Shown here: piece by piece, positions 7,506 to 16,009 of the stretch | Layout: each line of letters opens with the position of its first letter | Numbering within the stretch: position 1 is the first letter of the stretch | Assembly (NCBI RefSeq): GCF_007004065.1 | Contig: NZ_VFSV01000018.1 | Span: 1-61,598 of the forward strand | Source of the DNA: Palleronia caenipelagi | GTDB lineage: Bacteria; Pseudomonadota; Alphaproteobacteria; Rhodobacterales; Rhodobacteraceae | Length of the DNA: 61,598 nt | Reading direction: 5' to 3' | Made by a program: the position numbers and the translations under genes | Notes under the pieces: model-generated | What the model was told of the DNA's origin: nothing | Databases searched by the model: none | Seen by the model: only the letters and a program-made list of their open reading frames with translations

Positions 7506-8105
7506 ATGACCGACCTGACACCCCGCCCCCGCAAGCGCTCCCGCACCGCACACGTGATCCTCCTCGGGAGTGCGGCCTTTGGTCTGGCCGCCTGCCAGCA
7601 GGATGAACAGGTCGAAGCGGATGTCTTCCCCTCGGTCGAGGAGTGTCAGGCGGTGGCCGGTCTGCCGGGCAATGACTTTACCGCCGACGATTGCGCCAAC
7701 GGATTTGCCGAAGCGCAAAAGGTCCACGCCGAAAGCGCGCCGCGCTACGACAGCGAAGCATTGTGCGAAGAGCAGCATGGCGGCGAATGCGTGGTTGAAA
7801 AGCGCAGCGATGGCACCTCGATCTTTCTGCCGCTGCTGGCGGGATACATGATTGGCAACATGCTGGGGGGGCGGGGATTTGCGTCAAAGCCCCTTTATAA
7901 GACTGCCAGCGGTCGCTTTTCCACGCCGGGCGGCGGGACGACCCTGTCGGGCCTCCGGGGCAAGACCAACCTAAATTCAAAGTCCTTCGCCGCGTCGCCG
8001 AACACCCGCACGGCGGCTCCGCTGAATCGCTCAGCTGTCCAGAGCCGCGGCGGCTTTGGTGCGGCCAGGACCAGCACGGGGGGGAGCCGCAGCTTTGGTG
8101 GCTAG
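7506..8105 (+). CDS. DUF1190 (YgiB-like) predicted lipoprotein
   Basis: A 199-residue protein with an N-terminal signal ending in a lipobox (GLAAC, Cys30) after a twin-basic n-region. A conserved DUF1190-type middle follows (cysteine-containing, FPSVEECQAVAG and CANGFAEAQ), then a short hydrophobic segment (LPLLAGYMIGNMLGG), and last a Ser/Gly/Thr-rich, probably disordered tail ending GGSRSFGG. It starts one base after the YgiC-like gene stop, so the pair is co-transcribed. A longer in-frame extension upstream overlaps the YgiC-like gene and is not credible. The function is unknown; the pairing suggests an envelope role. Confidence 0.85.
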   Translation: MTDLTPRPRKRSRTAHVILLGSAAFGLAACQQDEQVEADVFPSVEECQAVAGLPGNDFTADDCANGFAEAQKVHAESAPRYDSEALCEEQHGGECVVEKRSDGTSIFLPLLAGYMIGNMLGGRGFASKPLYKTASGRFSTPGGGTTLSGLRGKTNLNSKSFAASPNTRTAAPLNRSAVQSRGGFGAARTSTGGSRSFGG

Positions 8106-8110
8106 GCCAA

Positions 8111-10042
8111 TCAACCCCGCGGCAGGGTGATGCTGGTGTAAATGTTGCCGTTGCTTTCCTTAATTTGAACGACGTTTCCATCGAGGCAGCCGATAATGGT
8201 TTCTGCCAGAGCGAGACTCCGTCGATCTCCGACATCGGCTGTCGCCGGGACGTGATCAGAGGAATACGCGATAGGCTCTTGCAGATTTGTACCGATCGTC
8301 TGAACCGAGAACGCGGCGTAGCCTTCTGGCGCGGGATCGCGATGTATCTTGATGCGACCTGGTGCGCCGCTCGCCTCGATAGTGGCAGCTGAGACCTGAA
8401 GCAACGTTGCAATTAACTGCTCTACCAGCAGCTTATCTCCTGTAAAAACCACGTTCTCGAGGGTTGGATCGATGCTGCAGGGCACGCGGTGATGGCTTCG
8501 ATGGTTCTCAACGAATGCGCGCGCCGAAACGGCCACAGGCAAGAGTGGCACCGCCTCGAAGACCAGCTCACGGCGTTGTGCTATCCGGGTGAGGTCAGTC
8601 ACAGTGTGCCACAGTCGCCCCACCAGTTCGTCGAGTTTGCGCAATTGCTGATCCTGTCCGACCCGATCGCCTGAGTCACAGACGTCACGCAGTAATTCCA
8701 ATCGCTTCTGCATCGTGGTCAGAGGCGGGCTTAATTCTCGGCCGATGCTTATGGAGATCGTCCCAAGAGCGGCCATTTTGCTCGCCGTCAAAAGATGGTC
8801 GCTGGTCCGTTGTAAATCAGCGAGCACCATGTCCCGCTCGCGTAGGGCATTGGCGAAACCCTGAACCGCTTCAAAGAGGTCTGTAATCTCGCCCGGTTTG
8901 GTAGGCGGTGGCGTAGGTTCAATACGCTGCCCTTGAACAAGGGCGCGGAGATCGCCGCTTATTTGCTGCACGGGATGCACGATTTTCGGTCGGATGTAAA
9001 ACAGCAGGATGGCCGCTGCCGCGATGACTGATATGCCAGTCGCTAAGGATAGCGCAAAGATTTCTGTTTGGGTCAGCTCCTGAAGTTCCAGCGCCATAGA
9101 GACCAGTCGTATTTCTTCGGCAGTCACGTCCGACTGTAGTCCGCGCTGAAGAGTCAGCAGCTGCGACAGCAATCGTTCAAGCCCCCGATGCAAAGACGCG
9201 CGCTCGTGGTGCCACTCTTCTCGTTTCAGAGTAATTCCGTCCGGACCCTGAACCAGTTCATTCATCAAGCGGGCGGACTGGCGAAGAGTGACGTATTCTG
9301 CCGTCTCGGGCAGTTGGTCGAGGAGTGTTTTCGCACGAGCCAGCTCATCGGACTGAATCGCCTTGAGTTGCCTGAGTTGATCTTGCGAGGATGTGGTTGA
9401 CGTTTGCACCCCGAGGGAAAAAGCGGTCCCGAAGGAATCCGAGAGGGCATACAGCGCGTCCCTTAGCGCCAACTCTGAGTCGATTGACCGGGCGCGCGCG
9501 TCGCGCTCGCTCAGGCTCGTCGCTGAGACGAGCGAATCCATCCGAGCGCCGATATTGTAGCTGAAATCGGCGATTAATGCGGCGATTTCTTCTTCGATTT
9601 CTATGTCGACCCAGCGCAACTGGGTGACGAGAGCCCTTGTCTCGTCTTCGAGTTGCTGCCCGCGGGACAGTCGGAGTAAAACCCGATCCATCTCGCTTAG
9701 GATCTCGTTTTTTTCCTGTTGAAGTCGGGGATGATTAAGATTGTCGGTCAGATAATAGTTCAGGTTGTCTGCCGCTGTCGTGAGCGATGCGCCGGTCAAC
9801 GTATCAAGAAAGAGTATCCGGTTGCTCAGAATTGCCAGATCTGCCGCCTGAGATGCCAGCCGAGACGCCTGCGACAGATCGGGCACTACGGTTTCGGTCA
9901 TTTCGGTCACGGTGCTTCGGGCATTGTCGAGCGCAAAGACGGCCAGCGCTACAAGCATCCAGACGACGACTATCAGTGCCGTTGCAATGACAGACAGCAG
10001 AGACCAAATTCTGTTGTGCCACCGATGATGTGTCTTGATCAT
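8111..10042 (-). CDS. PgtB-like membrane sensor with degenerate histidine-kinase domain (pseudokinase)
   Basis: A 643-residue protein with TM1 at about 13-36, a long helical periplasmic domain (about 40-328), TM2 at about 329-350, a HAMP-like linker and a remnant kinase module. The H-box region reads ISIGRELSPPL, with Arg435 where the phospho-accepting His should be. The N-box (VEQLIATLLQVSAATIEA) lacks its Asn, the G1 region reads VQTIGTNL, and the G2 region reads RRSLALAE instead of GxGLGL. It is therefore very probably unable to autophosphorylate. Its ATG overlaps the stop of the solute-binding-protein gene. The layout resembles the Salmonella PgtB/PgtC pair, in which a periplasmic protein signals through a sensor. 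Confidence 0.8.
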   Translation of the reverse strand: MIKTHHRWHNRIWSLLSVIATALIVVVWMLVALAVFALDNARSTVTEMTETVVPDLSQASRLASQAADLAILSNRILFLDTLTGASLTTAADNLNYYLTDNLNHPRLQQEKNEILSEMDRVLLRLSRGQQLEDETRALVTQLRWVDIEIEEEIAALIADFSYNIGARMDSLVSATSLSERDARARSIDSELALRDALYALSDSFGTAFSLGVQTSTTSSQDQLRQLKAIQSDELARAKTLLDQLPETAEYVTLRQSARLMNELVQGPDGITLKREEWHHERASLHRGLERLLSQLLTLQRGLQSDVTAEEIRLVSMALELQELTQTEIFALSLATGISVIAAAAILLFYIRPKIVHPVQQISGDLRALVQGQRIEPTPPPTKPGEITDLFEAVQGFANALRERDMVLADLQRTSDHLLTASKMAALGTISISIGRELSPPLTTMQKRLELLRDVCDSGDRVGQDQQLRKLDELVGRLWHTVTDLTRIAQRRELVFEAVPLLPVAVSARAFVENHRSHHRVPCSIDPTLENVVFTGDKLLVEQLIATLLQVSAATIEASGAPGRIKIHRDPAPEGYAAFSVQTIGTNLQEPIAYSSDHVPATADVGDRRSLALAETIIGCLDGNVVQIKESNGNIYTSITLPRG

Positions 10043-11358
10043 CGAGGTACATCTTCTTCTAGAGCGCTGAGTGCGGCGTCGGTTGCTTCAAGCTGCGTGA
10101 TCAGACGATCTCGCCAGCTGTCCAACACCAGCCGCTCGGTGGGCGTCATCGATTGCGTCGTGTCTGGTCTGAGCCCGGCCCGGAAGCGAAGGGCGGTTTC
10201 AGCAGCGTCTCGTTCGGAAATCGGAAGATCTGTAAGCAGGTTGTAAATCTCGGTCAGATCTTGTTCGGGCAACAGAATCTTAAGTCGATCATATCGCTGC
10301 CATTGAGTTCTGCGCTGGTCGAGGTGATCTGAGATCGCCAGATCAAATATGGAGTTCACGATCCAATAGCGATCTGCAGAGACCTCTGCGTCGAAGTCTA
10401 TCCTCGCCTCTATGATTTGCTCTGCGGTGGTCGGTGCATCGTCGGACAGGGCGATAGACCTGAGCGACGCGTCTATCGGAATTTGCGTCGTATTCGGTTT
10501 CAGTAATTGGCTCTGGTCATCTTGCGACAGAAGCATGCGAACAAACTCACATGCCGCATCAACCGATTGCCCCCCCTTAAGAATTCCGATGTGGGCTTGC
10601 ATAAGATAGGCGGGCTGGCCGTACCGAAAGAGGATCTCGGAAGAGCGAGACCGGGTCAGTACATCTGTCGTGATTCCGATGTCGAAGCGCTCATTCGCGA
10701 GTCCATCGATCACGCCGAGGCTGCGAGCGGTCAGGGTGGACAGATTGCCGGTGAGACCCAAAACATAGGACCAGCCTGCGTGCCAGCCCCGGTCTTGCAG
10801 CAGGCTCTCGATGATAAAGTGGACAGATCCTGATCTTGCAGGTCTGGCCATGGCAATCTTGCCGCGGTGGATGGGATGCAACAGATCGTCCCAAGTATTG
10901 GGCATCATGATCATGCTGTCACGTCTCTGTGCCCATCCGATAGAGGAGATGGCAATAACTTCGACGGGGACCGGTCCATCGGGGCCACAATTGTCTTCGG
11001 CGACAAAGGCGCCCTGACGGTTCAACATTACAAAGGCTTCCGGTGAAGAGGACCAGAAAAGGTCGAAAGACCGGGCATTCCCGCGCTGGATCTCCTCGAT
11101 GGCCGAGACCGTATTCTTACTCAGGATATCGGTCGGGATGCTGGAGTGTTCCTGCGCCCACAGAGACTCGAAGCTACTGGTAATCTCAGGAGAAAACGAA
11201 GTCAGGATCCGCAGTCGTTCTGCCTGTCCACGGGCCGGACCACAGATCAACAACCCAACGGCCAGAATCCAGACAAGGTAGAGACGCGGCACCATAAAGT
11301 TGGGCGAGCGCCGTGGCCGCTTAACGTTATTGGACTTCCTTCGGAAAAACTGAGGCAT
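10039..11358 (-). CDS. Periplasmic solute-binding protein (PgtC-like)
   Basis: An ABC-type family 1 extracellular solute-binding protein fused to a helical C-terminal region. A signal peptide is clear (MVPRLYLVWILAVGLLICGPARGQA), followed by RLRILTSFSPEITSSF, FDLFWSSSPEAF, SIGWAQRRDSM and NTWDDLLHPIHRGKIAMA, typical of the iron/phosphoglycerate-type binders including PgtC. The start is uncertain: the chosen ATG gives 439 residues, and an ATG at 11295 would begin directly at the signal peptide; neither has a strong ribosome-binding site. No permease or ATPase gene is nearby, so it probably senses a ligand for the adjacent sensors rather than feeding a transporter. Confidence 0.8.
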   Translation of the reverse strand: MPQFFRRKSNNVKRPRRSPNFMVPRLYLVWILAVGLLICGPARGQAERLRILTSFSPEITSSFESLWAQEHSSIPTDILSKNTVSAIEEIQRGNARSFDLFWSSSPEAFVMLNRQGAFVAEDNCGPDGPVPVEVIAISSIGWAQRRDSMIMMPNTWDDLLHPIHRGKIAMARPARSGSVHFIIESLLQDRGWHAGWSYVLGLTGNLSTLTARSLGVIDGLANERFDIGITTDVLTRSRSSEILFRYGQPAYLMQAHIGILKGGQSVDAACEFVRMLLSQDDQSQLLKPNTTQIPIDASLRSIALSDDAPTTAEQIIEARIDFDAEVSADRYWIVNSIFDLAISDHLDQRRTQWQRYDRLKILLPEQDLTEIYNLLTDLPISERDAAETALRFRAGLRPDTTQSMTPTERLVLDSWRDRLITQLEATDAALSALEEDVPR

Positions 11359-11416
11359 GACTATTAAATTCCACGGATATAGCAGGCTGACATTGCGTAT
11401 AAGCCGACGGACGTGG

Positions 11417-13486
11417 CTAACCGGGGTCTTGTCGGGCGTGCTGTGGCGCACGCCGCAATAATCCGGTCGGTGGGACGTCCTGCGCGGCGCGCGCATTCAG
11501 CAATTCGAGAGCGGTGTCCCTAAGTACTTGCATCCGCACAGGCTTGACCATGAAGCGGTCAACACCAGCTGCCTCTGCGAGGCTCTGATACTCGGGAAAG
11601 CCGCTCAGAGCGCAGATTACCGGCGGAATGGCAGAGGACCGCGCACGACGGACGAGATCCAGTCCGGTTTGAGGACCGGGCATTGTCATATCGAGAACCA
11701 GAAGGTCGAAATGATTGTGTCCAATGAGATCGTTTGCGGCAGGACCGTCATGGGCCAGCGCAACCTCAAAACCTGCTGCTGAGAAATACTGCGACAGCAG
11801 CTGGCTGAGCAGCGGGTCATCCTCGCCGATCAGGCAGCTGTAGCTGTGGCGCTTTCCCGACGGCAGCTCAACTGAACTGTGTCTCTGCTCTGAGGCGCCG
11901 CGTTGGAGAGTCTGGATCGAGAAGACACGATGTTGCTGGCGCTGCAGCAACTCGTCGAGATCCATTCGGGTTTCGACAATCGGCTGTCGGTTTCCTCGAA
12001 GTTCCCAGCGCTTGGCGGCCTGTACGACCGGCGCAGGGGTGGCCTCTGTATAAGCCAGAGTCGCGGGCTGCGGCGTTGAAAAGCGGTCGGCCAATGTTTT
12101 CGTCCCATCAGAGCGCAGAGGCAGATTGACATTGAATCTTGTCCCTGCGCCACTTTCCGAGCGCACCTCTACCTGTCCGGAAAGAAGGTTCACGAACTCC
12201 TTTGTGATGGCGAGGCCGAGGCCCGAGCCGTGAGGGTTGGCGCCGATCTGCACGTAGGGGTCGAATATACGTGTGATCGCATCGGGATCGAGACCGATGC
12301 CACGGTCAATCACCGAAAAGCAGAGATGCCCGGCTTTGGGTGCCGTGATCCGAAGGCAGGCTTCGAGCGTCCCGGAGTGATTGATGGCGTTGCGCAGCAG
12401 ATTTGTCAGGATTTGACGTAGCCGCGTTGCGTCCCCGCACACCATTTGCGGCAGATCCGGATCAGGATCGAGAACAATCAGCGCATCCGGCGCCTCCATG
12501 CACGTCAGTTCGCACGCATTCTGGGCGAGATCGAACAGGTCGAACGGCTTGGGCTCGGTCTTTGCCACTCCTGCGCCCAAGGTCTCAAGCGTCAGCACGT
12601 CTGTCATCAGATCCGCAATATTCTCGGCGGATTTCCTGATGATAGCCACACTTGTGAGACCCTCTGCCGTGTGGGGCGAGGCGTCACCGTTGCTTGTCTC
12701 CAGCTGTTCCGCTGCGGCAACAATGGTCATCATCGGAGTACGCAGCTCGTGGCCTATCATCGCCAGGAGTCGAGATTTCGCTTCCTTTGAAAGCGCGAGA
12801 TCTGCGTTCGCGGCGCTGAGCTGTTCCGACAGCTTTTCGCTATGGGCGATTTGCGCGGTCAGTTGGCTCTCGTGTTTCTGCCGCAGCCACTGGAGCAGTG
12901 CGCAGGTCGCGGTCATGACAAAATACGTGCCGAGCAGGTTAGGGAGGCTCATCGGATGCGCCCATAGCGGGTCATCGGCAGGCGCGCGCCAGGCGGTGAA
13001 CAGGATGGCCCCGATCGCGACCGCTCCCCAGAACAGGATCGGCGCGACCCGTCCTGTCAGGCTGGCAGTTGTGATCAGGAGAATGAACCAGACCACCCCC
13101 ACATTTGGCGTGCCGCGATTGATGTCGAGAATATAGATCTGATAAACGGCAAAGCTCAGGCAGAGCAGAAAGAGCGCCCTCTGGAAATCCCGGGCAGACA
13201 GTTGCCGCAGTCCCCACCATACCGGGACCAGTAGCGCCAAGAGTGCCGCGTCCCTAAGGCTGTAGCGCGTAGCGATGACGGCAAAAAGTGTCGCAAGGCC
13301 TATCAGGAACAGCATCAGAAATTGCGGAGACGGAGTTTGGACGCAATTGTAGATCGGGCTTTGTCCGCTGACCGGAGTCCTGTGGGAGGTCTGCATCTTG
13401 GGAAGGACAATCGGTTCTTGCCCGCTCAAACAGACTGACGATGCCTGCTGGCCTGCGCCCGTCATGCCGTCTTGTCCATAGGTCAT
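11417..13486 (-). CDS. Hybrid sensor histidine kinase with receiver domain
   Basis: A 689-residue hybrid kinase. Six membrane segments lie between about 55 and 203, then a coiled coil, a HisKA domain with His246 (MIGHELRTPM), and a HATPase with intact N-box (ILTNLLRNAINHS), G1 (DRGIGLD) and G2 (GSGLGLAI). After a ~90-residue linker comes a C-terminal receiver with the acidic pair ED (555-556), Asp599 (VLDMTMPG) and Lys648 (VKPV). All catalytic residues are present. It has no DNA-binding or HPt domain, so the downstream acceptor must be encoded elsewhere. It is the first gene of the minus-strand cluster, with the solute-binding protein and pseudokinase after it. Confidence 0.88.
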   Translation of the reverse strand: MTYGQDGMTGAGQQASSVCLSGQEPIVLPKMQTSHRTPVSGQSPIYNCVQTPSPQFLMLFLIGLATLFAVIATRYSLRDAALLALLVPVWWGLRQLSARDFQRALFLLCLSFAVYQIYILDINRGTPNVGVVWFILLITTASLTGRVAPILFWGAVAIGAILFTAWRAPADDPLWAHPMSLPNLLGTYFVMTATCALLQWLRQKHESQLTAQIAHSEKLSEQLSAANADLALSKEAKSRLLAMIGHELRTPMMTIVAAAEQLETSNGDASPHTAEGLTSVAIIRKSAENIADLMTDVLTLETLGAGVAKTEPKPFDLFDLAQNACELTCMEAPDALIVLDPDPDLPQMVCGDATRLRQILTNLLRNAINHSGTLEACLRITAPKAGHLCFSVIDRGIGLDPDAITRIFDPYVQIGANPHGSGLGLAITKEFVNLLSGQVEVRSESGAGTRFNVNLPLRSDGTKTLADRFSTPQPATLAYTEATPAPVVQAAKRWELRGNRQPIVETRMDLDELLQRQQHRVFSIQTLQRGASEQRHSSVELPSGKRHSYSCLIGEDDPLLSQLLSQYFSAAGFEVALAHDGPAANDLIGHNHFDLLVLDMTMPGPQTGLDLVRRARSSAIPPVICALSGFPEYQSLAEAAGVDRFMVKPVRMQVLRDTALELLNARAAQDVPPTGLLRRAPQHARQDPG

Positions 13487-13581
13487 GGTGACGCCCGAAA
13501 TTCGCTACTGCATGCTTCACACCAGCCTAATATTAAGGACGTTAAGAATACGTTTAAGAATTCAGCGAGCGTCCGTCCCTG

Positions 13582-14481
13582 TCAGTGATGATAAGGCTTC
13601 AGGCTCTCAGCAAACGCCGAAATAAACTCAAGCGTCAGCAACGAGGTCTGACGATGGATTGGCCGCAGGATGGACAATCTGTGGGGAACAGCAGGCTCGA
13701 ACGGGCGGAAATCCAGCCCACGGTCAAGGTAACTTGTCGCATCGAGCTCGCTGACCACTGCAACGCCGGTGCCCTGGCGCACCAGTTCGCAGGCGCCGGT
13801 GAACTGACGGATCTCGATGACGGACTGCATCGTCACACCTTGCGAGACAAAGATGTCGTTGAGAGCACGGGAAAAATCACTGTCCCGACGGGGATGGATG
13901 ATCGATTCGTTCTGCAAGTCTTCGGGGCCGATGGTGGATTTAGCAGCCAGTCGATGTCCTGTGGGAAAGACACAAACGGTTCGAAGTTCGACGCTCTGGC
14001 TCTCGATGGCTGGGTGTTCGTCGAATCCGTCAGTGATGCCGCAGTCATATTGCTGGCCGATGATCCATTCGAGGATCCGTTCCGGCCGGTCAGGCTCTAT
14101 CGTCAGGGTGACACCGGGGCGATTTTCCAAAAACCCGGACACGACACGCGGCAGGTGGCTGGTGGCGAAGCCCGGCAGGCAGGCAATCCGCAGATGGCCC
14201 GCTTTGCGCTGGGTGAGGTTGCGTCCTGCTTCAGTGATGTAGGCCATGGAATCCAGCACGCGGCGGATCTCCGGGAGCAGGAAATTGGCCTCCTGAGTCA
14301 AGTGAATCCGTCCGTCGCGCCGCTGGTAAAGTGGAAAGCCGAAATCCCGCGACAGATCCGACAAAAGCCGGCTGACAGCGGGTTGGGACACGCCAAGCTG
14401 CTCGGCGGCCTTGGTCACACTTCCACTCGTGGACAGGGCATTGAGGGCCTCAAGTTGCCTCAGACGAACTGGTTCCGACAT
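13582..14481 (-). CDS. LysR-family transcriptional regulator, divergent from ugpB
   Basis: A 299-residue LTTR with an N-terminal winged helix-turn-helix (residues about 6-63, SVTKAAEQLGVSQPAVSRLL) and a two-lobed effector-binding domain (LRIACLPGFATSHLPRVVS). It is transcribed away from ugpBAEC across a 149-base gap that contains a TCATA-N11-TATGA repeat, the usual arrangement for an LTTR controlling its neighbour. Ugp systems are more often Pho-controlled, so local LysR control is of some interest. The effector is unknown. A purine-rich site (GGAGGAGGAA) precedes the ATG. Confidence 0.9.
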   Translation of the reverse strand: MSEPVRLRQLEALNALSTSGSVTKAAEQLGVSQPAVSRLLSDLSRDFGFPLYQRRDGRIHLTQEANFLLPEIRRVLDSMAYITEAGRNLTQRKAGHLRIACLPGFATSHLPRVVSGFLENRPGVTLTIEPDRPERILEWIIGQQYDCGITDGFDEHPAIESQSVELRTVCVFPTGHRLAAKSTIGPEDLQNESIIHPRRDSDFSRALNDIFVSQGVTMQSVIEIRQFTGACELVRQGTGVAVVSELDATSYLDRGLDFRPFEPAVPHRLSILRPIHRQTSLLTLEFISAFAESLKPYHH

Positions 14482-14502
14482 ATTCCTCCTCCTGGCCGGT
14501 TT

Positions 14503-14523
14503 TCATATACTATCAGGTTATGA
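14503..14523. promoter_or_regulatory. Putative LysR-type binding site between the LysR gene and ugpB
   Basis: TCATA and TATGA form a perfect 5-base inverted repeat separated by 11 bases, matching the T-N11-A architecture of LTTR sites. It lies 22 bases from the LysR start and about 107 bases upstream of ugpB. Confidence 0.5.
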
Positions 14524-14630
14524 ATGCCAGCAAAAAAATGTCCTTGCATTATACGAAAGGGTGGGCAATTTAACGGCGTCGAGTGCGAGACGACCAAGAC
14601 CAAGTCCGCACAGTCATTTTGGGAGGACAC

Positions 14631-15935
14631 ATGACCAAGTTTTCGATCGCGGCCACGGCCGCTCTGACGACTGCCCTGTCGACTCTGGCCGCGAGCGCCG
14701 AGACCGAAGTCCAGTTCTGGCACGCTTTCACCGGTCGCCTCGGTGAGCTGGTCGATGCGCAGGTCGAAACCTTCAACGGCAGTCAGGACGCCTATAAGGT
14801 CGTCGCCAGCCACAAGGGCAACTATTCCGAGACGCTGAACGCAGGCATCGCTGCCTTCCGCGCGGGTGAGCAGCCCGACATCCTGATGGTCTTCGAAGTG
14901 GGGACCGCGACGATGATGGGCGCCAAGGGGGCCATCAACCCAGTCTTTGAAGTCATGGGCGATGGTTTCGATCAGGACGCCTATATCGGCGCCGTGAAGG
15001 GCTATTACACCACTGCCGACGGCAACATGCTGTCGCTGCCCTTTAACTCTTCGACCCCCGTTTTGTGGGTGAACCGGGACAAGCTGTCCGAGGCTGGCAT
15101 CGACCCCGACACCGATCTCTCCACCTGGGAAAAGGTTGGCGACGTGCTGGGCCAGCTGAAAGACGCGGGTGTGGATTGCCCGATGACCACGGCCTGGCAG
15201 AGTTGGATCCACCTCGAGAACTTCTCCGCCTATCACGACGTGCCTTTTGCCACGAAGGATAACGGCTTTGGTGGAACCGACACCGAGCTGGCGTTCAACA
15301 GCGACGCGCAGGTTGCGCACATCTCAGCCATGGGCGAGTGGGCGCAGGACGGCAAGTTCATCTATGCCGGTCGCCGCAACGAGGGTGGCGCGAACTTCCG
15401 GGGCGGTGAGTGTGCTCTCTTCACGGAAAGCTCCGCGGGCTATGCCGGGATCAAGTCCGAGGCCGGATTCGAGTTCGACGTGCGTCCGCTGCCCTACTGG
15501 GAAGCTCTGACCACCGATCCTCAGAACACCATCATCGGCGGCGCCTCCCTCTGGGTGATGGCGGGCCAGTCCGATGAGGAATACGCCGGTGTGGCCGAGT
15601 TCCTGTCGTTCCTGTCCTCGCCTGAGGTGCAGGCTCAGTGGCATCAGGACACCGGCTACCTGCCGATCACCTCGGCGGCGGCGGAGCTGACCCGTGAGCA
15701 AGGCTTCTACGAAGAGAACCCGGGCACGGACGTGGCGGTGATCCAGATGACCCGCAAAGAGCCGACCGCGAACTCCAAGGGTCTGCGTCTGGGCTCTTTT
15801 GACCAGATCCGCGGTATCATCGACGAAGAGCTTGAGGCCGTGTGGTCCGGTGACAAGTCGGCTCAGGACGCGCTGGATAACGCCGTCGAGCGTGGCAACC
15901 AGCTGCTGCGCCGGTTTGAGCAGGCCAGCAACTAA
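14631..15935 (+). CDS. ugpB: sn-Glycerol-3-phosphate ABC transporter, periplasmic binding protein
   Basis: A 434-residue UgpB. A Sec signal peptide (MTKFSIAATAALTTALSTLA then ASA) precedes ETEVQFWHAFTG, the typical mature start of the UgpB family. Other conserved parts are SHKGNYSETLNAGIAAFRAG and LPFNSSTPVLWVNRDKL. It binds sn-glycerol-3-phosphate or its diesters in the periplasm and delivers it to UgpAE. The ATG has an excellent GGGAGGAC site; a frame extending 16 codons further upstream is not needed. It heads ugpBAEC, with a stem-loop in the gap before ugpA. Confidence 0.93.
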   Translation: MTKFSIAATAALTTALSTLAASAETEVQFWHAFTGRLGELVDAQVETFNGSQDAYKVVASHKGNYSETLNAGIAAFRAGEQPDILMVFEVGTATMMGAKGAINPVFEVMGDGFDQDAYIGAVKGYYTTADGNMLSLPFNSSTPVLWVNRDKLSEAGIDPDTDLSTWEKVGDVLGQLKDAGVDCPMTTAWQSWIHLENFSAYHDVPFATKDNGFGGTDTELAFNSDAQVAHISAMGEWAQDGKFIYAGRRNEGGANFRGGECALFTESSAGYAGIKSEAGFEFDVRPLPYWEALTTDPQNTIIGGASLWVMAGQSDEEYAGVAEFLSFLSSPEVQAQWHQDTGYLPITSAAAELTREQGFYEENPGTDVAVIQMTRKEPTANSKGLRLGSFDQIRGIIDEELEAVWSGDKSAQDALDNAVERGNQLLRRFEQASN

Positions 15936-15962
15936 GTCGCAGACTTCTGTTCCAACGCGCAT

Positions 15963-15990
15963 GAGGGCCTCGCCGCAAGGCGGGGCCCTC
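15963..15990 (+). terminator. Intercistronic hairpin between ugpB and ugpA
   Basis: A 12-bp GC-rich stem (one G-T pair) closes a GCAA tetraloop and has no T-run. Placed just after the binding-protein gene, it probably protects the ugpB message end or partly attenuates transcription so that UgpB is made in excess over the membrane subunits. Confidence 0.6.
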
Positions 15991-16009
15991 CCCAGATGGA
16001 CCCTGACCC

